Shown in pieces: positions 29,029 to 38,252 of a stretch of DNA of 64,000 bases. Position 1 is the first letter of the stretch. The number at the start of each line of letters is the position of its first letter. Origin of the DNA: Nesterenkonia muleiensis (GTDB lineage Bacteria > Actinomycetota > Actinomycetes > Actinomycetales > Micrococcaceae); contig NZ_QWLD01000032.1 in assembly GCF_003600155.1 (NCBI RefSeq), positions 1-64,000 on the forward strand, in the 5' to 3' direction. Made by a program: the position numbers and the translations under genes. The notes below the pieces were generated by a model. That model was given only the letters and a program-made list of their open reading frames with translations, was not told the DNA's origin and ran no database searches.

Positions 29029-29973
29029 GTGCTGCTGACTGTGCTCCGCCGTCTGGGGATCTTCATCCTGACGGTCCTGGTCGCCTCGGCCGTGGTCTTC
29101 TTCCTCCTCGGCGTGCTGCCAGGCGACCCGGCGCGGGCGCAGCTGGGGCTGCAGGCCAGCGAGGAGGAGGTCCAGGCGCTGCGCGAGCAGCTCGGCGTCG
29201 ACAGGCCGCTGCCAGTACGTTACGTCGAGTGGGTCACCGGGTTCTTCACCGGGGACATGGGGGTCTCCTACGCCTCCAGGTCCCCGGTGGGGCCCCAGGT
29301 GTTCGACGCCCTCCAGGTGTCGCTGCTGCTGGTGCTCGGAGGCATCTGCGTGGCCGTGCTCATCGCACTGCCGCTGGGCATCCTCTCGGCGGTGCGCCAC
29401 CACCGGCCCGAGGGCACGCTGTTCTCCGCGATCAGCCAGTTGGGAATCTCGATCCCGAACTTTCTGGCCGGTCTGCTTCTCATCGCGATCTTCGCCGTGG
29501 CACTGGGCTGGCTGCCCTCGGGAGGATGGGCAGCACCGGCCGCCGGGGTGGACTTCTTCCGGCACATCGCGCTGCCAGCACTGGCCCTCGGCCTGGTCAA
29601 CGGCGCCATCCTGGCCCGCTACACGCGGGCCGCAGTCCTTGAGGTGATGCGGGAGGACTTCATGCGCACGGCCAGGGCCAAAGGCCTCACACCGGGCTCG
29701 GCCCTGATCCGGCACGGACTGCGCAACGCGTTGGTGCCGGTGGTGACGGTGACCAGCATCGAGTTCGCCAACCTCATCATCGGCGCGGTGGTCATTGAAA
29801 CGGTGTTCGTCATCCCTGGGTTGGGATCCAACCTCATCCGGGCGGTGGCCAATCGTGACCTGGTGATGATCCAGTCCATCGTGATGTGTGTGGTCATCCT
29901 GGTCCTGGTGGTCAACCTGCTGGTGGACCTTCTGCGCCCGATCATCGATCCCCGCCTCAGGAGCGCCTCATGA
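29029..29973 (+). CDS. ABC transporter permease (DppB-like)
   Basis: 314-aa inner-membrane permease with about six membrane segments: one at the N-terminus, the others between about 100 and 305. The EAA-type cytoplasmic loop contains the MRTARAKGLTPGSALIRHGLRNAL signature, of which MRTARAKGL is the core. The GTG start at 29029 follows GGGGGAT. It overlaps the next permease by 4 bp (ATGA). Confidence 0.93.
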   Translation: MLLTVLRRLGIFILTVLVASAVVFFLLGVLPGDPARAQLGLQASEEEVQALREQLGVDRPLPVRYVEWVTGFFTGDMGVSYASRSPVGPQVFDALQVSLLLVLGGICVAVLIALPLGILSAVRHHRPEGTLFSAISQLGISIPNFLAGLLLIAIFAVALGWLPSGGWAAPAAGVDFFRHIALPALALGLVNGAILARYTRAAVLEVMREDFMRTARAKGLTPGSALIRHGLRNALVPVVTVTSIEFANLIIGAVVIETVFVIPGLGSNLIRAVANRDLVMIQSIVMCVVILVLVVNLLVDLLRPIIDPRLRSAS

Positions 29974-30857
29974 GAGAAAGACTCGCAGACACCGCCGGGG
30001 CCGCGGAACCCACTGAACAGGCCCATCCCAGCAGGCGACGCCGCGGTGGGACTCCGCTGATCATCGCCGGCAGCGCATTGGTCTCGCTGGTCCTGCTCAT
30101 GGCGCTGGCGTCCCTCTTCTGGACCCCCCAGGACCCCACCGCCACCAATGCCGTCAACCGCTTGGCATCCCCTGGAGCCGAACACTGGCTGGGGACCGAC
30201 GGGCTGGGCCGCGATACCGCCTCGATGCTGCTGGCGGGGTCCCGGGTTCCGCTGCTGGTAGGGCTGGGGACCGTCGCTGTGGGCTTCACCATCGGTGTCC
30301 CGCTGGGCATCATCGCGGCTATGACCGACCGTGGGGCCGGGATGTGGATGATGCGCGGCAACGACATCCTCCAGGCGTTCCCGGCATTGCTGCTGGCCAT
30401 CATTCTGGCCGCTGTTTTCAGCCCAAGCACGCTGACAGCCATCATCGCGCTCGGCCTGGGCCTGGCCCCGGGAGTGGTACGAGTGGTGCGCTCCGGCACG
30501 CTGCAGGTGCTCAGCCGCGAATTCGCCCTCGCCGCCCGCGCAGCAGGACGGGGCCCCCTCTACCTGGCGGTGCGTCATGTGCTCCCCAATATCCGGGGAA
30601 TTCTCATCGTTCAGGCGACAGTGGGCTTCGCCATCGCCATTCTCGCCGAAGCGGCGCTGAGTTTCCTGGGCCTGGGCACTCCCCCGCCCACTGCCTCCTG
30701 GGGACGCATGCTGCAGGACGGTCAAGCCGTCCTGCATGTGGCGCCTCTGAACGTGCTGTGGCCAGGGCTGGCCGTGGCCGTGGCGGTGCTGGGGTTCAAT
30801 CTGCTCGGAGACGGGCTCAGAGACCGGTTCGACCCCCGGATGGAGGTGGCCCGTTGA
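29970..30857 (+). CDS. ABC transporter permease (DppC-like)
   Basis: 295-aa permease with an N-terminal membrane segment near 30-55, the HWLGTDGLGRD segment typical of DppC/OppC at about 70-80, and a C-terminal transport domain ending with LSFLGLGTPPPTASWG. The ATG at 29970 has AGGAG 7 nt upstream. It overlaps the DppB-like stop (ATGA) and the following ATPase start (TTGA). Confidence 0.93.
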   Translation: MRERLADTAGAAEPTEQAHPSRRRRGGTPLIIAGSALVSLVLLMALASLFWTPQDPTATNAVNRLASPGAEHWLGTDGLGRDTASMLLAGSRVPLLVGLGTVAVGFTIGVPLGIIAAMTDRGAGMWMMRGNDILQAFPALLLAIILAAVFSPSTLTAIIALGLGLAPGVVRVVRSGTLQVLSREFALAARAAGRGPLYLAVRHVLPNIRGILIVQATVGFAIAILAEAALSFLGLGTPPPTASWGRMLQDGQAVLHVAPLNVLWPGLAVAVAVLGFNLLGDGLRDRFDPRMEVAR

Positions 30858-32650
30858 GCCTCACCGACACAGAGCCCCTGCTCAGCGTAGAGAACCTGAC
30901 CGTCAGCAGCGGCAGGAATCAGTTGGTCCGTAGCATCGATTTCAAGATCTCCCGCGGCGAGCGCGTAGGTCTCATCGGCGAATCCGGGTCCGGAAAATCG
31001 CTGACCTGCCTCTCTGTCATCGGTCTCTTGGGGCAGGGCCTGCGAGCCGAGGGCCGCGTTGCGCTCCACGGCGGCCCGCCCAAGGATCGGACCGGTGCCG
31101 GCGGCGGACGGGTGGACCTGCTCACCGCCACGGAGAATCAGCTGGCAGCCATCCGCGGCAACCGGCTCTCCATGGTCTTCCAGGAGCCGATGACCGCACT
31201 CAACCCGCTGATGAAGGTCGGCGACCAGCTCGCTGAGATCATCGCCATCCACCGGCCGAAGACCAAGAACCTCACCCCGCGCGTGCTGGAGCTGCTCTCT
31301 TCGGTCCGGATACCCGAGCCTGCCCGTGCCGCGAAGGTCTACCCCCACCAGATGTCCGGGGGGCAGCGGCAGCGGGTCATGCTGGCGATGGCAATGGCCA
31401 ATGAGCCCGAGCTGCTGCTGGCCGATGAGCCCACCACCGCCCTGGACGTGACCGTTCAGAGGCAGGTGCTGAAGCTGATGACCGAACAGGTCGAACGCGC
31501 AGGGGCGTCGCTGCTGTTTATCACCCATGATCTCGGTGTGGTCTCAGAGGTCTGCGACCGGGTGCTCATCATGCGCCACGGAAAGATCTTGGAGAGCGGA
31601 CCCATCGACCGGGTGTTCACCGCACCGGAGCATCCCTACACCCGCGCGCTGATCGCCGCTTCCTCCCTGGCCACGCACCCTGAGACCGGGCGGCTGCTGA
31701 CACTGGACCGCCCTGGGGCTGAGCCGATGGCACCCGAGGACTGCCAGAAGGGCTCCCCCGCCGAACAAGACACTCCGACCACTGAGCCGGAGGCTCCCAA
31801 GGCACCGGGCGTCCAGCACCTCACCCTGCCGGCGGAAGGCCCAGAGCCGGTCTTCAACGAGTCGGAGAACCCGATGATCAGGGTCCGCGACCTCACCCGG
31901 ACCTACGGCAGGCACGGGCCTTTCGGCCGCGGTCGAGTCGTGCCGGCGCTGCGCGGGGTGTCCTTCGACGTGCCCGTTGGTCAGCGCTTCGGCATCGTCG
32001 GGGAGTCCGGGTGCGGGAAGTCGACTCTGCTGCGGCTGCTCACAGCCCTCGATGATCCCACCTCGGGCCATGTGGAGGTCGCCGGAGAGACCATCACCGG
32101 ACGCAAAGAGCGTCGGCTTCGGTGGCTTCGCGAGAGCATGCAGATCGTCTTCCAAGATCCCATGGGATCACTGGACCCGCGCATGAACATCACCGATGTC
32201 ATTGCCGAACCGCTGCGCCGAGCGGACTCCGCCGAGCGCCGCCACCGTGTGGAGGAGCTGCTGGAGCAGGTCGGACTGCCGGTCAGCTCCGCGAAGAAAT
32301 ACCCGCATGAGTTCTCCGGAGGGCAGCGTCAGCGCATCGCCATCGCCCGCGCGCTGGTCACCAGGCCCAAGGTGCTGATCGCTGACGAGGCGGTCTCCGC
32401 CTTGGACGTCTCCGTGCGGGCACAGGTGCTGAACCTGCTGGAGGACCTGGTTCAGGAATATCGGCTGACCATGGTCTTCGTCTCCCACGACCTCAACGTG
32501 GTGCGTCACAGCTGTGATGTGGTCGCGGTGATGAATGCCGGCCGCATCGTGGAATGCGGACCCGCCCAGACGGTGTTCGCCTCGCCTGAGCACCCCTACA
32601 CCGCTGAGTTGGCCGCGGCCATCCCAAGGATCAGAGATAGGGTGAGCTAG
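30854..32650 (+). CDS. Fused ABC transporter ATPase (DppD-DppF in one chain)
   Basis: 598 aa with two complete nucleotide-binding domains. The first has Walker A GESGSGKS at 42-49 and signature MSGGQRQR near 165-175; the second has Walker A GESGCGKS at 383-390 and FSGGQRQR. Both have Walker B and H-loops and oligopeptide-type C-terminal EHPYT motifs. A Pro-rich linker of about 60 residues joins them. The TTG start at 30854 is supported by GGAGGT 7 nt upstream and by TTGA overlap with the permease stop. It energises the importer encoded just upstream. Confidence 0.92.
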   Translation: MSLTDTEPLLSVENLTVSSGRNQLVRSIDFKISRGERVGLIGESGSGKSLTCLSVIGLLGQGLRAEGRVALHGGPPKDRTGAGGGRVDLLTATENQLAAIRGNRLSMVFQEPMTALNPLMKVGDQLAEIIAIHRPKTKNLTPRVLELLSSVRIPEPARAAKVYPHQMSGGQRQRVMLAMAMANEPELLLADEPTTALDVTVQRQVLKLMTEQVERAGASLLFITHDLGVVSEVCDRVLIMRHGKILESGPIDRVFTAPEHPYTRALIAASSLATHPETGRLLTLDRPGAEPMAPEDCQKGSPAEQDTPTTEPEAPKAPGVQHLTLPAEGPEPVFNESENPMIRVRDLTRTYGRHGPFGRGRVVPALRGVSFDVPVGQRFGIVGESGCGKSTLLRLLTALDDPTSGHVEVAGETITGRKERRLRWLRESMQIVFQDPMGSLDPRMNITDVIAEPLRRADSAERRHRVEELLEQVGLPVSSAKKYPHEFSGGQRQRIAIARALVTRPKVLIADEAVSALDVSVRAQVLNLLEDLVQEYRLTMVFVSHDLNVVRHSCDVVAVMNAGRIVECGPAQTVFASPEHPYTAELAAAIPRIRDRVS

Positions 32651-33424
32651 ATGCGATTCGAACCGGTGAAGAAGATCAGCTCCTACGAGATGATCGTGGA
32701 GCAGATCGAGTCTGGGATCCGCGAGGGGAACCTCCACCCTGGTGACCGGCTGCCGGGCGAGCGGAGACTGATGGAGACCTTCTCGGTCTCCCGGGCCACC
32801 GTGCGTGAGGCCATGCGTGTGCTGCATGCCACCGGTGTGGTCAACACCCGCGCAGGTGATCCCCGCGGACCTGAGGTGCTGCCTTTCACCCCCGAGGCCC
32901 TGGAACGCCCACTGCTGCGGATGACGTACCAGGAGGGCACCACACGGGCCGATCTCATCCAGTTCCGGCTGCTTCTGGAGGGGCAGTCGGCTCTGTTGGC
33001 CGCGGCGTCGGGCGACCAGGATGCCAAGGAGGTGATCGCTGCCCGCGCCGCAGATCTGATGGCCCTGGCCGATGGAGCAGCCGGTGCCGACACCGACCTG
33101 CCCGAGGAGTTCGGCGTGCTGCTCTCGAACTTCCACAGCGCCATCCGTGCCGCCTCCGGCAACCAGCTGCTGCAGGCCACCGGACAAGCGGTCGACGGCG
33201 CGCTGACCACGCTTGCCCGGCAACGTCTGGGCGATGAGCCTGGCAGCACCGCGCTGGTACAGCGGCTGCGCTGTTCTGCTCAGGATGCGGCTGCGCTGAC
33301 CGAATACATCCACGACGGTGACGCCGTGGGAGCCCGGAAGCTGGCCACCGAGAACATCTACCGGTTCTACAAGGACCGGCTCACCGACCAGGAGCTCGCC
33401 GTCCTCGAGCCCCTCGTCGGCTGA
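32651..33424 (+). CDS. FadR-subfamily GntR regulator (FCD domain)
   Basis: 257 aa. A winged helix-turn-helix spans about 10-75 (PGDRLPGERRLMETFSVSR and ATVREAMRVL), and an all-helical FCD ligand domain about 90-240. The ATG directly follows the ABC gene stop codon. It is the last gene of the operator-2 operon, so it likely autoregulates, and the two ACTGGTCTGACCAGT sites are of its family's operator type. Its ligand would be an intermediate of the pathway encoded around it. Its stop is 12 bp from convergent ilvD. Confidence 0.9.
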   Translation: MRFEPVKKISSYEMIVEQIESGIREGNLHPGDRLPGERRLMETFSVSRATVREAMRVLHATGVVNTRAGDPRGPEVLPFTPEALERPLLRMTYQEGTTRADLIQFRLLLEGQSALLAAASGDQDAKEVIAARAADLMALADGAAGADTDLPEEFGVLLSNFHSAIRAASGNQLLQATGQAVDGALTTLARQRLGDEPGSTALVQRLRCSAQDAAALTEYIHDGDAVGARKLATENIYRFYKDRLTDQELAVLEPLVG

Positions 33425-33436
33425 GGGACCTCCTCC

Positions 33437-35197
33437 TCAGCCGCAGTAGGCGCCCTCAGCCGCTGAGCGGACCAGCTTGGCGTACTTGCCCAGCACTCCG
33501 GTGGTGACGTACGGGGCCAGCGGCTTCCAGTCAGGGCTGGACCGGCGGGCTTCGAGCTCAGCCTCGTCCACCTCCAGGTCGATGGTGCGTCCAGCGATGT
33601 CCACCCGGATCCTGTCACCGTCGGCGATATAGGCAATGGGGCCGCCGTCGACCGCCTCAGGCGCGATATGCCCGATGCACAGCCCTGTGGTCCCCCCGGA
33701 GAACCGTCCATCGGTGATCAGCAGCACGTCCTTGCCCAGGCCCGCTCCTTTGATGGCGCCGGTGATGGCCAGCATCTCGCGCATGCCGGGACCGCCTTTG
33801 GGCCCCTCGTAGCGGATGACGACCACGTCGCCGGCGGTGATCACTCCCTCTTCGAGCGCTTTCAAGGCTGCCTGCTCGCGTTCGAAGACCCGGGCGGTGC
33901 CCTCGAAGATCTCGGCGTCGAAGCCGGCAGACTTCACCACCGCGCCCTCGGGCGCGAGGCTGCCGCGCAGCACTGCGATGCCGCCGTTGTGGTGGATGGG
34001 GTTGTCCAGGGTGCGGATGATGGTGCCGTCGATGTCCGGCGGGTTGATCTCGGCGAGGTTCTCGGCCACCGTCTTGCCGGTGACGGTCAGGCAGTCTCCG
34101 TGCAGCAGTCCGGCGTCCAGCAGGGCACGCATCACCACCGGGACACCGCCGACCCGGTCGACGTCGACCATCACGTGCTGGCCGAAGGGCTTGAGGTCAC
34201 CCAGGTGCGGAACCTTGTCGCCGATCCGGTTGAAGTCTTCGAGCTCCAGGGCCACGCCGGCCTCGCGGGCGATGGCCAGCAGGTGCAGGACCGCGTTGGT
34301 GGAGCCGCCGAAGGCCATGGTGACGGCGATGGCGTTCTCGAAGGCCTCTTTGGTGAGGATGTCGCGGGTGGTGATGCCCTGACGCAGCAGCTCGATGACG
34401 GCTTCGCCGGATTTGCGGGCGTAGGCGTCCCGGCGGCGGTCGGCGCTGGGCGGGGCGGCCGAGCCCGGCAGGGAGAGGCCGAGGGCCTCGCCGATGCAGG
34501 CCATGGTGTTGGCGGTGTACATCCCGCCGCAGGCGCCCTCGCCGGGGCAGATGGCACGTTCGATGACGTCCAGGTCCTCTTCGCTCATGGTGCCGCGGGC
34601 GCAGGCTCCCACACCTTCGAAGGCGTCGATGAGGGTGACTTCCTTCTCTGTGCCGTCGGAGAACCTCGCGACGCCGGGCATGATGGATCCGGCGTAGAGG
34701 AACACGCTGGCCAAGTCCAGACGAGCTGCGGCCATGAGCATCCCGGGGAGCGACTTGTCGCAGCCGGCCAGCAGCACCGTACCGTCCAGGCGCTCTGCCT
34801 GCATGACGGTCTCCACCGAGTCGGCGATGACCTCGCGGGAGACCAAAGAGTAGTGCATTCCCTCATGACCCATGGAGATGCCGTCGGAGACGCTGATGGT
34901 GCCGAACTCCAGCGGGTAGCCGCCGCCGGCGTGCACGCCTTCCTTGGAGGCTCTGGCCAGCCGGTCCAGCGAGAGGTTGCAGGGGGTGATCTCATTCCAG
35001 GAGCTGGCGATGCCGATCTGCGCCTTGGCGAAGTCCTCGTCGCCCATGCCGACCGCGCGCAGCATTCCGCGTGCCGGGGCTCGGGTGTAGCCGTCGGTGA
35101 CCTGCCAGGAGCGTGGCTTCTCCGGGCTTGAGGGGCCGGTGACGGCTTGAGGTGGTGTAGCGGTGGTTTCTTCAGTGGGTGCGGACATGTGTGCCAT
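33437..35197 (-). CDS. ilvD: Dihydroxy-acid dehydratase
   Basis: 586-aa Fe-S lyase that dehydrates 2,3-dihydroxyisovalerate to 2-oxoisovalerate (and the isoleucine equivalent). The three cluster cysteines are in ITPCN (73), AGCDKSLPG (146) and [12 protein letters not shown] (223). ATG 35197 has GGAGG 12 nt upstream; ATG 35188 is the alternative. It is monocistronic, separated from ilvBNC by the catabolic island whose proposed end product is the same 2-oxoisovalerate. No leader peptide with BCAA codons was found upstream. Confidence 0.97.
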   Translation of the reverse strand: MAHMSAPTEETTATPPQAVTGPSSPEKPRSWQVTDGYTRAPARGMLRAVGMGDEDFAKAQIGIASSWNEITPCNLSLDRLARASKEGVHAGGGYPLEFGTISVSDGISMGHEGMHYSLVSREVIADSVETVMQAERLDGTVLLAGCDKSLPGMLMAAARLDLASVFLYAGSIMPGVARFSDGTEKEVTLIDAFEGVGACARGTMSEEDLDVIERAICPGEGACGGMYTANTMACIGEALGLSLPGSAAPPSADRRRDAYARKSGEAVIELLRQGITTRDILTKEAFENAIAVTMAFGGSTNAVLHLLAIAREAGVALELEDFNRIGDKVPHLGDLKPFGQHVMVDVDRVGGVPVVMRALLDAGLLHGDCLTVTGKTVAENLAEINPPDIDGTIIRTLDNPIHHNGGIAVLRGSLAPEGAVVKSAGFDAEIFEGTARVFEREQAALKALEEGVITAGDVVVIRYEGPKGGPGMREMLAITGAIKGAGLGKDVLLITDGRFSGGTTGLCIGHIAPEAVDGGPIAYIADGDRIRVDIAGRTIDLEVDEAELEARRSSPDWKPLAPYVTTGVLGKYAKLVRSAAEGAYCG

Positions 35198-35412
35198 ATT
35201 ACGCCGGTGCCTCCGACAGGCTCACACCCGGTCAGCGACGTCTCACAACGTGGGAAGCCGCGCGCGGTGCTCTGCGCCCGCTCTGAGAACCGCTGGAGAC
35301 GCCCTACCACGGTCGCCTCCAGCGCGCCTTTCCCCGGCGCTGCACTACGCATACTTCGCTTAACACCTTCAGCAAAAAGTACGATTGAGCCTTAAGAGAG
35401 CAGGTGACCTCG

Positions 35413-36249
35413 ATGGGCAAGAAGAAGGCAGCTTTCGCTCAGCAGGAAGTCCAGGTGCGTTCAGAGGCTCCGCGTCCGATGCGTAAAATCAGCTATCCTC
35501 TGCGATTCACGCCGATGACTGTGGAAACCGCAGAGGACATCACCCCGACGATGAGGCGAGTGGTGATGGCCCCCGTACGACCATCCCCGAGAGAGCCGTT
35601 CGAATCCCAGGCGCTGATGGGCGAATATGTACGGGTAGTGGTCCCGCCCACCGGCGCACCGGAGGTGCCGGAACCCCAGTGGCAAGAGGGCACAAGGGGC
35701 CTGTGGCCGGTGTGGCAGAAGCCAGCACCGCCGTCGAGAAAATACACGGTGCGCAACTATTGGTCCCAGACCCAGCGTGTGGAGATCAATGTGACGCTGC
35801 ATGAGAAGGGACCCGGCTCTGACTGGGCCCGTTCGGTGCAGCCTGGTGCCACCACCTATGTGCTGGGGCCGAAATCCGGCTACCGGGTCTCCTACGACTA
35901 TGACTTTTATCTGATGGTGTGCGATCAGACCGGCCTGCCGGGGGTTGCCCGCTGGCTCGAACAGCTGCCCAGCACCGCCGGTGGCCATGTTTTCGTGAAG
36001 ATACCGGCGGAGACTTCTGTGCAGGATCTGACGGCTCCGCCAGGAATGCAGATCAGCTGGGTTCTGCCTCCGCAGGACCTTGCCGGCACCGTGATGGCCT
36101 CGCCTCGACCCGCCGGCTACGTCTTCACCTGGATCGCCGGGGAATCAACGTCGATCAAGCCTCTGCGCAGCTGGATCCGCCACGAGTGGGGGCTCTCGAA
36201 GTCCGACGGCTACTCCTCCGGATACTGGAAGGACAAGAGCCTTCGCTGA
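35413..36249 (+). CDS. Siderophore-interacting protein (ferric-siderophore reductase)
   Basis: 278-aa SIP/ViuB family flavin reductase that releases iron from imported ferric siderophores in the cytoplasm. The FAD-binding RKYTVRNYW is near 110-118, the NAD-binding-like C-terminal SIP domain follows, and the terminal motif YSSGYWKDK is typical, with the Trp/Lys pair. ATG 35413 is preferred over GTG 35404 because AGGTGA lies 5 nt upstream. No siderophore transporter is adjacent and no clear DtxR box was recognised. Confidence 0.9.
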   Translation: MGKKKAAFAQQEVQVRSEAPRPMRKISYPLRFTPMTVETAEDITPTMRRVVMAPVRPSPREPFESQALMGEYVRVVVPPTGAPEVPEPQWQEGTRGLWPVWQKPAPPSRKYTVRNYWSQTQRVEINVTLHEKGPGSDWARSVQPGATTYVLGPKSGYRVSYDYDFYLMVCDQTGLPGVARWLEQLPSTAGGHVFVKIPAETSVQDLTAPPGMQISWVLPPQDLAGTVMASPRPAGYVFTWIAGESTSIKPLRSWIRHEWGLSKSDGYSSGYWKDKSLR

Positions 36250-36421
36250 GAGAACGGTCGCACGGCCCAGCCCGTCGCCACGCCGCGTGCCAGTCCGCCT
36301 ACCTGACATCACCGTTTCAGGTCATGCGGGACCTCTCAACCCGACCACACAGGCCAGGTTCCTTGCCACCACAGGGCGCATATCAAGGCCGCCAATCCCT
36401 TCACCGCAGTCAAGCATTTGT

Positions 36422-36445
36422 TCTATTTCCACTAGAATAAATAGA
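36422..36445 (+). promoter_or_regulatory. Promoter and inverted repeat of the GntR/DUF1648 operon
   Basis: TCTATTT (36422-36428) and AAATAGA (36439-36445) form a 7-bp inverted repeat around a TAGAAT (36433-36438) that could be the -10 box. The ATG is at 36454, so the leader is at most a few bases. This suits autoregulation by the YtrA-type GntR protein encoded next. Confidence 0.45.
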
Positions 36446-36453
36446 CTGATCCC

Positions 36454-36816
36454 ATGCTGTTCCGCATTGACACCAGTTCACAGCGCCCGCTGTTCGAACA
36501 GCTGGCTGCGCAGGTGCGGCGCGCTGTGCTGGACGGGGAGCTTGCCGACGGCGAGCGCCTGCCTGCCGCACGCGAACTTGCCGAATCACTGCGCATCAAC
36601 CAGCACACGGTGCTGCACGCCTACCAGCTGCTGCGCGACGAGGGTCTGATCGAGCTCAGGCGCGGACGTGGAGCAGTGATCACCGCCCGTTCTGCCCAGC
36701 GCTATCAGCGCCTGTCCGAGGCACTCGACGCTGTACGCCAGGAAGCGCGCCGCCTGGGCCTGCCGCTGTCAGCGGTGGCCACTATGATCGAACACCCTGT
36801 GGAGGAGACCGCATGA
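36454..36816 (+). CDS. Short GntR regulator (YtrA subfamily)
   Basis: 120 aa. A winged HTH occupies residues 10-75 with the sequence pattern LADGERLPAARELAE and an NQHTVLHAYQLL recognition region, and the C-terminal tail is only about 45 residues, as in YtrA-type proteins that dimerise without a ligand domain. No ribosome-binding site is visible, consistent with a near-leaderless transcript. It overlaps the following membrane protein gene by 4 bp (ATGA), so the pair is translationally coupled. Confidence 0.88.
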   Translation: MLFRIDTSSQRPLFEQLAAQVRRAVLDGELADGERLPAARELAESLRINQHTVLHAYQLLRDEGLIELRRGRGAVITARSAQRYQRLSEALDAVRQEARRLGLPLSAVATMIEHPVEETA

Positions 36817-37826
36817 GCAACCCAGCCAAGCAGACCAGGGCACCGATTCCCCATCTCGGCCGCAGAGTGCTGTGGGGCGTCGTCGTCCCGGTCACTGTCA
36901 CCGGTGCGGCGTTCGCACTGGTCCGCAGCTGGCTGCCACGGCTGCCGGACGAGGTGGCTCTGCACTGGGGGCCTGGCGGGGTTAACCGCTACGGCTCGGT
37001 GGCCGAGCTGCTGTGGCCCCTGCGCGGATTTGCGGTGACGGGCGTCGTCGTGCTGGCTCTCTTCACGCTGATTACCGGGCGGACCTCCTTCATCCGGCGC
37101 ACCGTGCTGGGCACGGCCGCGGGACTGTCGGTCTTCCAGGCTGGGATATTTGTGGTCGTGATTGTCACACAGCTGGACCTCGAGCCCGGTGGTACTCCCG
37201 CGAGCATCGACCTTGGCATGCTGATCGCGCTTGGAGTCGGACTCTCCGCCGCCGCGCTGGCTCTGGCCACCGCCGGCAAGGACCCCAGGATGCCGGCCAG
37301 CGGTGAGGTCTCCGGAGCGCAGGCGGAGCTGAGGCCCGGCGAACGTGCCGTGTGGATCCGCCGGGTCTCCCCCGGCCCGAAAGTCCTGTTGTGGGGAGCG
37401 CTGGCGGCGGCAGCATACACAGCACTGATGGCATTCACTGCGTGGATCTCCGGCATGTGGTTCACCCTGGTTCTGGCACTGCTACCGGTTCTGCTGGTGG
37501 CGACGATGCTGGTCTGGCAGGTCAGGATCGATTCGGGCGGCTTGACCGCCAGGAGCTCCCTGGGATGGCCCCGTCTGCATATCCCCGCCGATGAGGTGGA
37601 GGGATCGAAGGTGCGGCAGGTGGAGCACCCGATCGGCGAGTTCGGCGGTTGGGGCATCCGGGCCTCGGTGATGGATCTCAGCGGCACGGTCGGAGTGATC
37701 ATCCGCAAGGGAGAGGCGCTTGAGGTCCTACGCACCGGCGACCGGCGCACCGTGATCACCGTCGACGACGCCGCCACAGCCTCTGCCCTGCTCAACGCCA
37801 AGGCCCAGCGCTCCCGCACTCCGTGA
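36813..37826 (+). CDS. DUF1648-containing membrane protein
   Basis: 337 aa with about six membrane segments (near 20-38, 68-85, 95-115, 132-150, 190-210, 215-235) and a soluble C-terminal PH-like or stress-response-type domain of about 95 residues. The DUF1648 signature, LPDEVALHWGPGGVNRYGS, lies at about 43-62. The pairing with a YtrA-type GntR gene is typical in Actinobacteria and Firmicutes, where it suggests an envelope-stress role, but no biochemical function is known. Confidence 0.82.
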   Translation: MSNPAKQTRAPIPHLGRRVLWGVVVPVTVTGAAFALVRSWLPRLPDEVALHWGPGGVNRYGSVAELLWPLRGFAVTGVVVLALFTLITGRTSFIRRTVLGTAAGLSVFQAGIFVVVIVTQLDLEPGGTPASIDLGMLIALGVGLSAAALALATAGKDPRMPASGEVSGAQAELRPGERAVWIRRVSPGPKVLLWGALAAAAYTALMAFTAWISGMWFTLVLALLPVLLVATMLVWQVRIDSGGLTARSSLGWPRLHIPADEVEGSKVRQVEHPIGEFGGWGIRASVMDLSGTVGVIIRKGEALEVLRTGDRRTVITVDDAATASALLNAKAQRSRTP

Positions 37827-38252
37827 CGCTCAGCGACGCTGCGGGCAACCGGTTCGACGCGATGTTTCTCAAACGGCCACAGCCTTGCTGGCAGTGTGCT
37901 GCTCAGAGCCAGGTCCGGCGGAATCCCTCAGCAAGCTCTGACAGCGGCGAGAGGCCGAGATCTGCATATGAGGCCTTTGCATGCTTGGCGTCACACCAGC
38001 GAGATCGGCCTGCCTGCACCAGGCGCGCGACTCATCAATCAGAGTCTCCCCACGTCGAAGACGACAGCTCGAACACCTGGTGGCGGCACGCATGGCGGTG
38101 GCATCCCTCCGCCCTCCCATAGGAGGGCCGTGGATCTCGCCGGCTGTGGTGCGGCGGTCAAACCGAGCGAACCATCACCAAACCCTTCAAGAATAGAACA
38201 AACATTCTAAAAAATACTTGACCCCTCTCACACTCGAACATATAATCGAACC
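37827..38252. other. 426-bp intergenic region
   Basis: No convincing gene; short frames on both strands lack start signals and conserved patterns. It holds one compact hairpin, GCCCTCC/GGAGGGC (38111-38128, loop CATA), and becomes AT-rich over the last 70 bp, where the HNH gene's promoter lies. A near-palindrome TAGAACAAACATTCTA (about 38194-38209) resembles a degenerate SOS box but deviates from the actinobacterial GAAC-N4-GTTC form. Confidence 0.5.
38218..38246 (+). promoter_or_regulatory. Near-consensus sigma-A promoter of the HNH gene
   Basis: TTGACC (38218-38223), 17-nt spacer, TATAAT (38241-38246). The ATG at 38253 lies 6 nt after the -10 box, so transcription should begin at or beside the start codon and the mRNA be leaderless. 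Confidence 0.75.

Noticed and set aside
33668-35131. 487-codon plus-strand frame opposite ilvD
   Set aside because: Mirror of ilvD; Gly/Val/His composition typical of antisense high-GC frames.
37869-38120. 83-codon minus-strand frame with CxxC-like cysteines
   Set aside because: No ribosome-binding site, no conserved pattern, and other frames overlap it; treated as non-coding.
38194-38209. LexA/SOS box before the HNH gene
   Set aside because: TAGAACAAACATTCTA lacks the GTTC half expected of GAAC-N4-GTTC; kept only as a remark.
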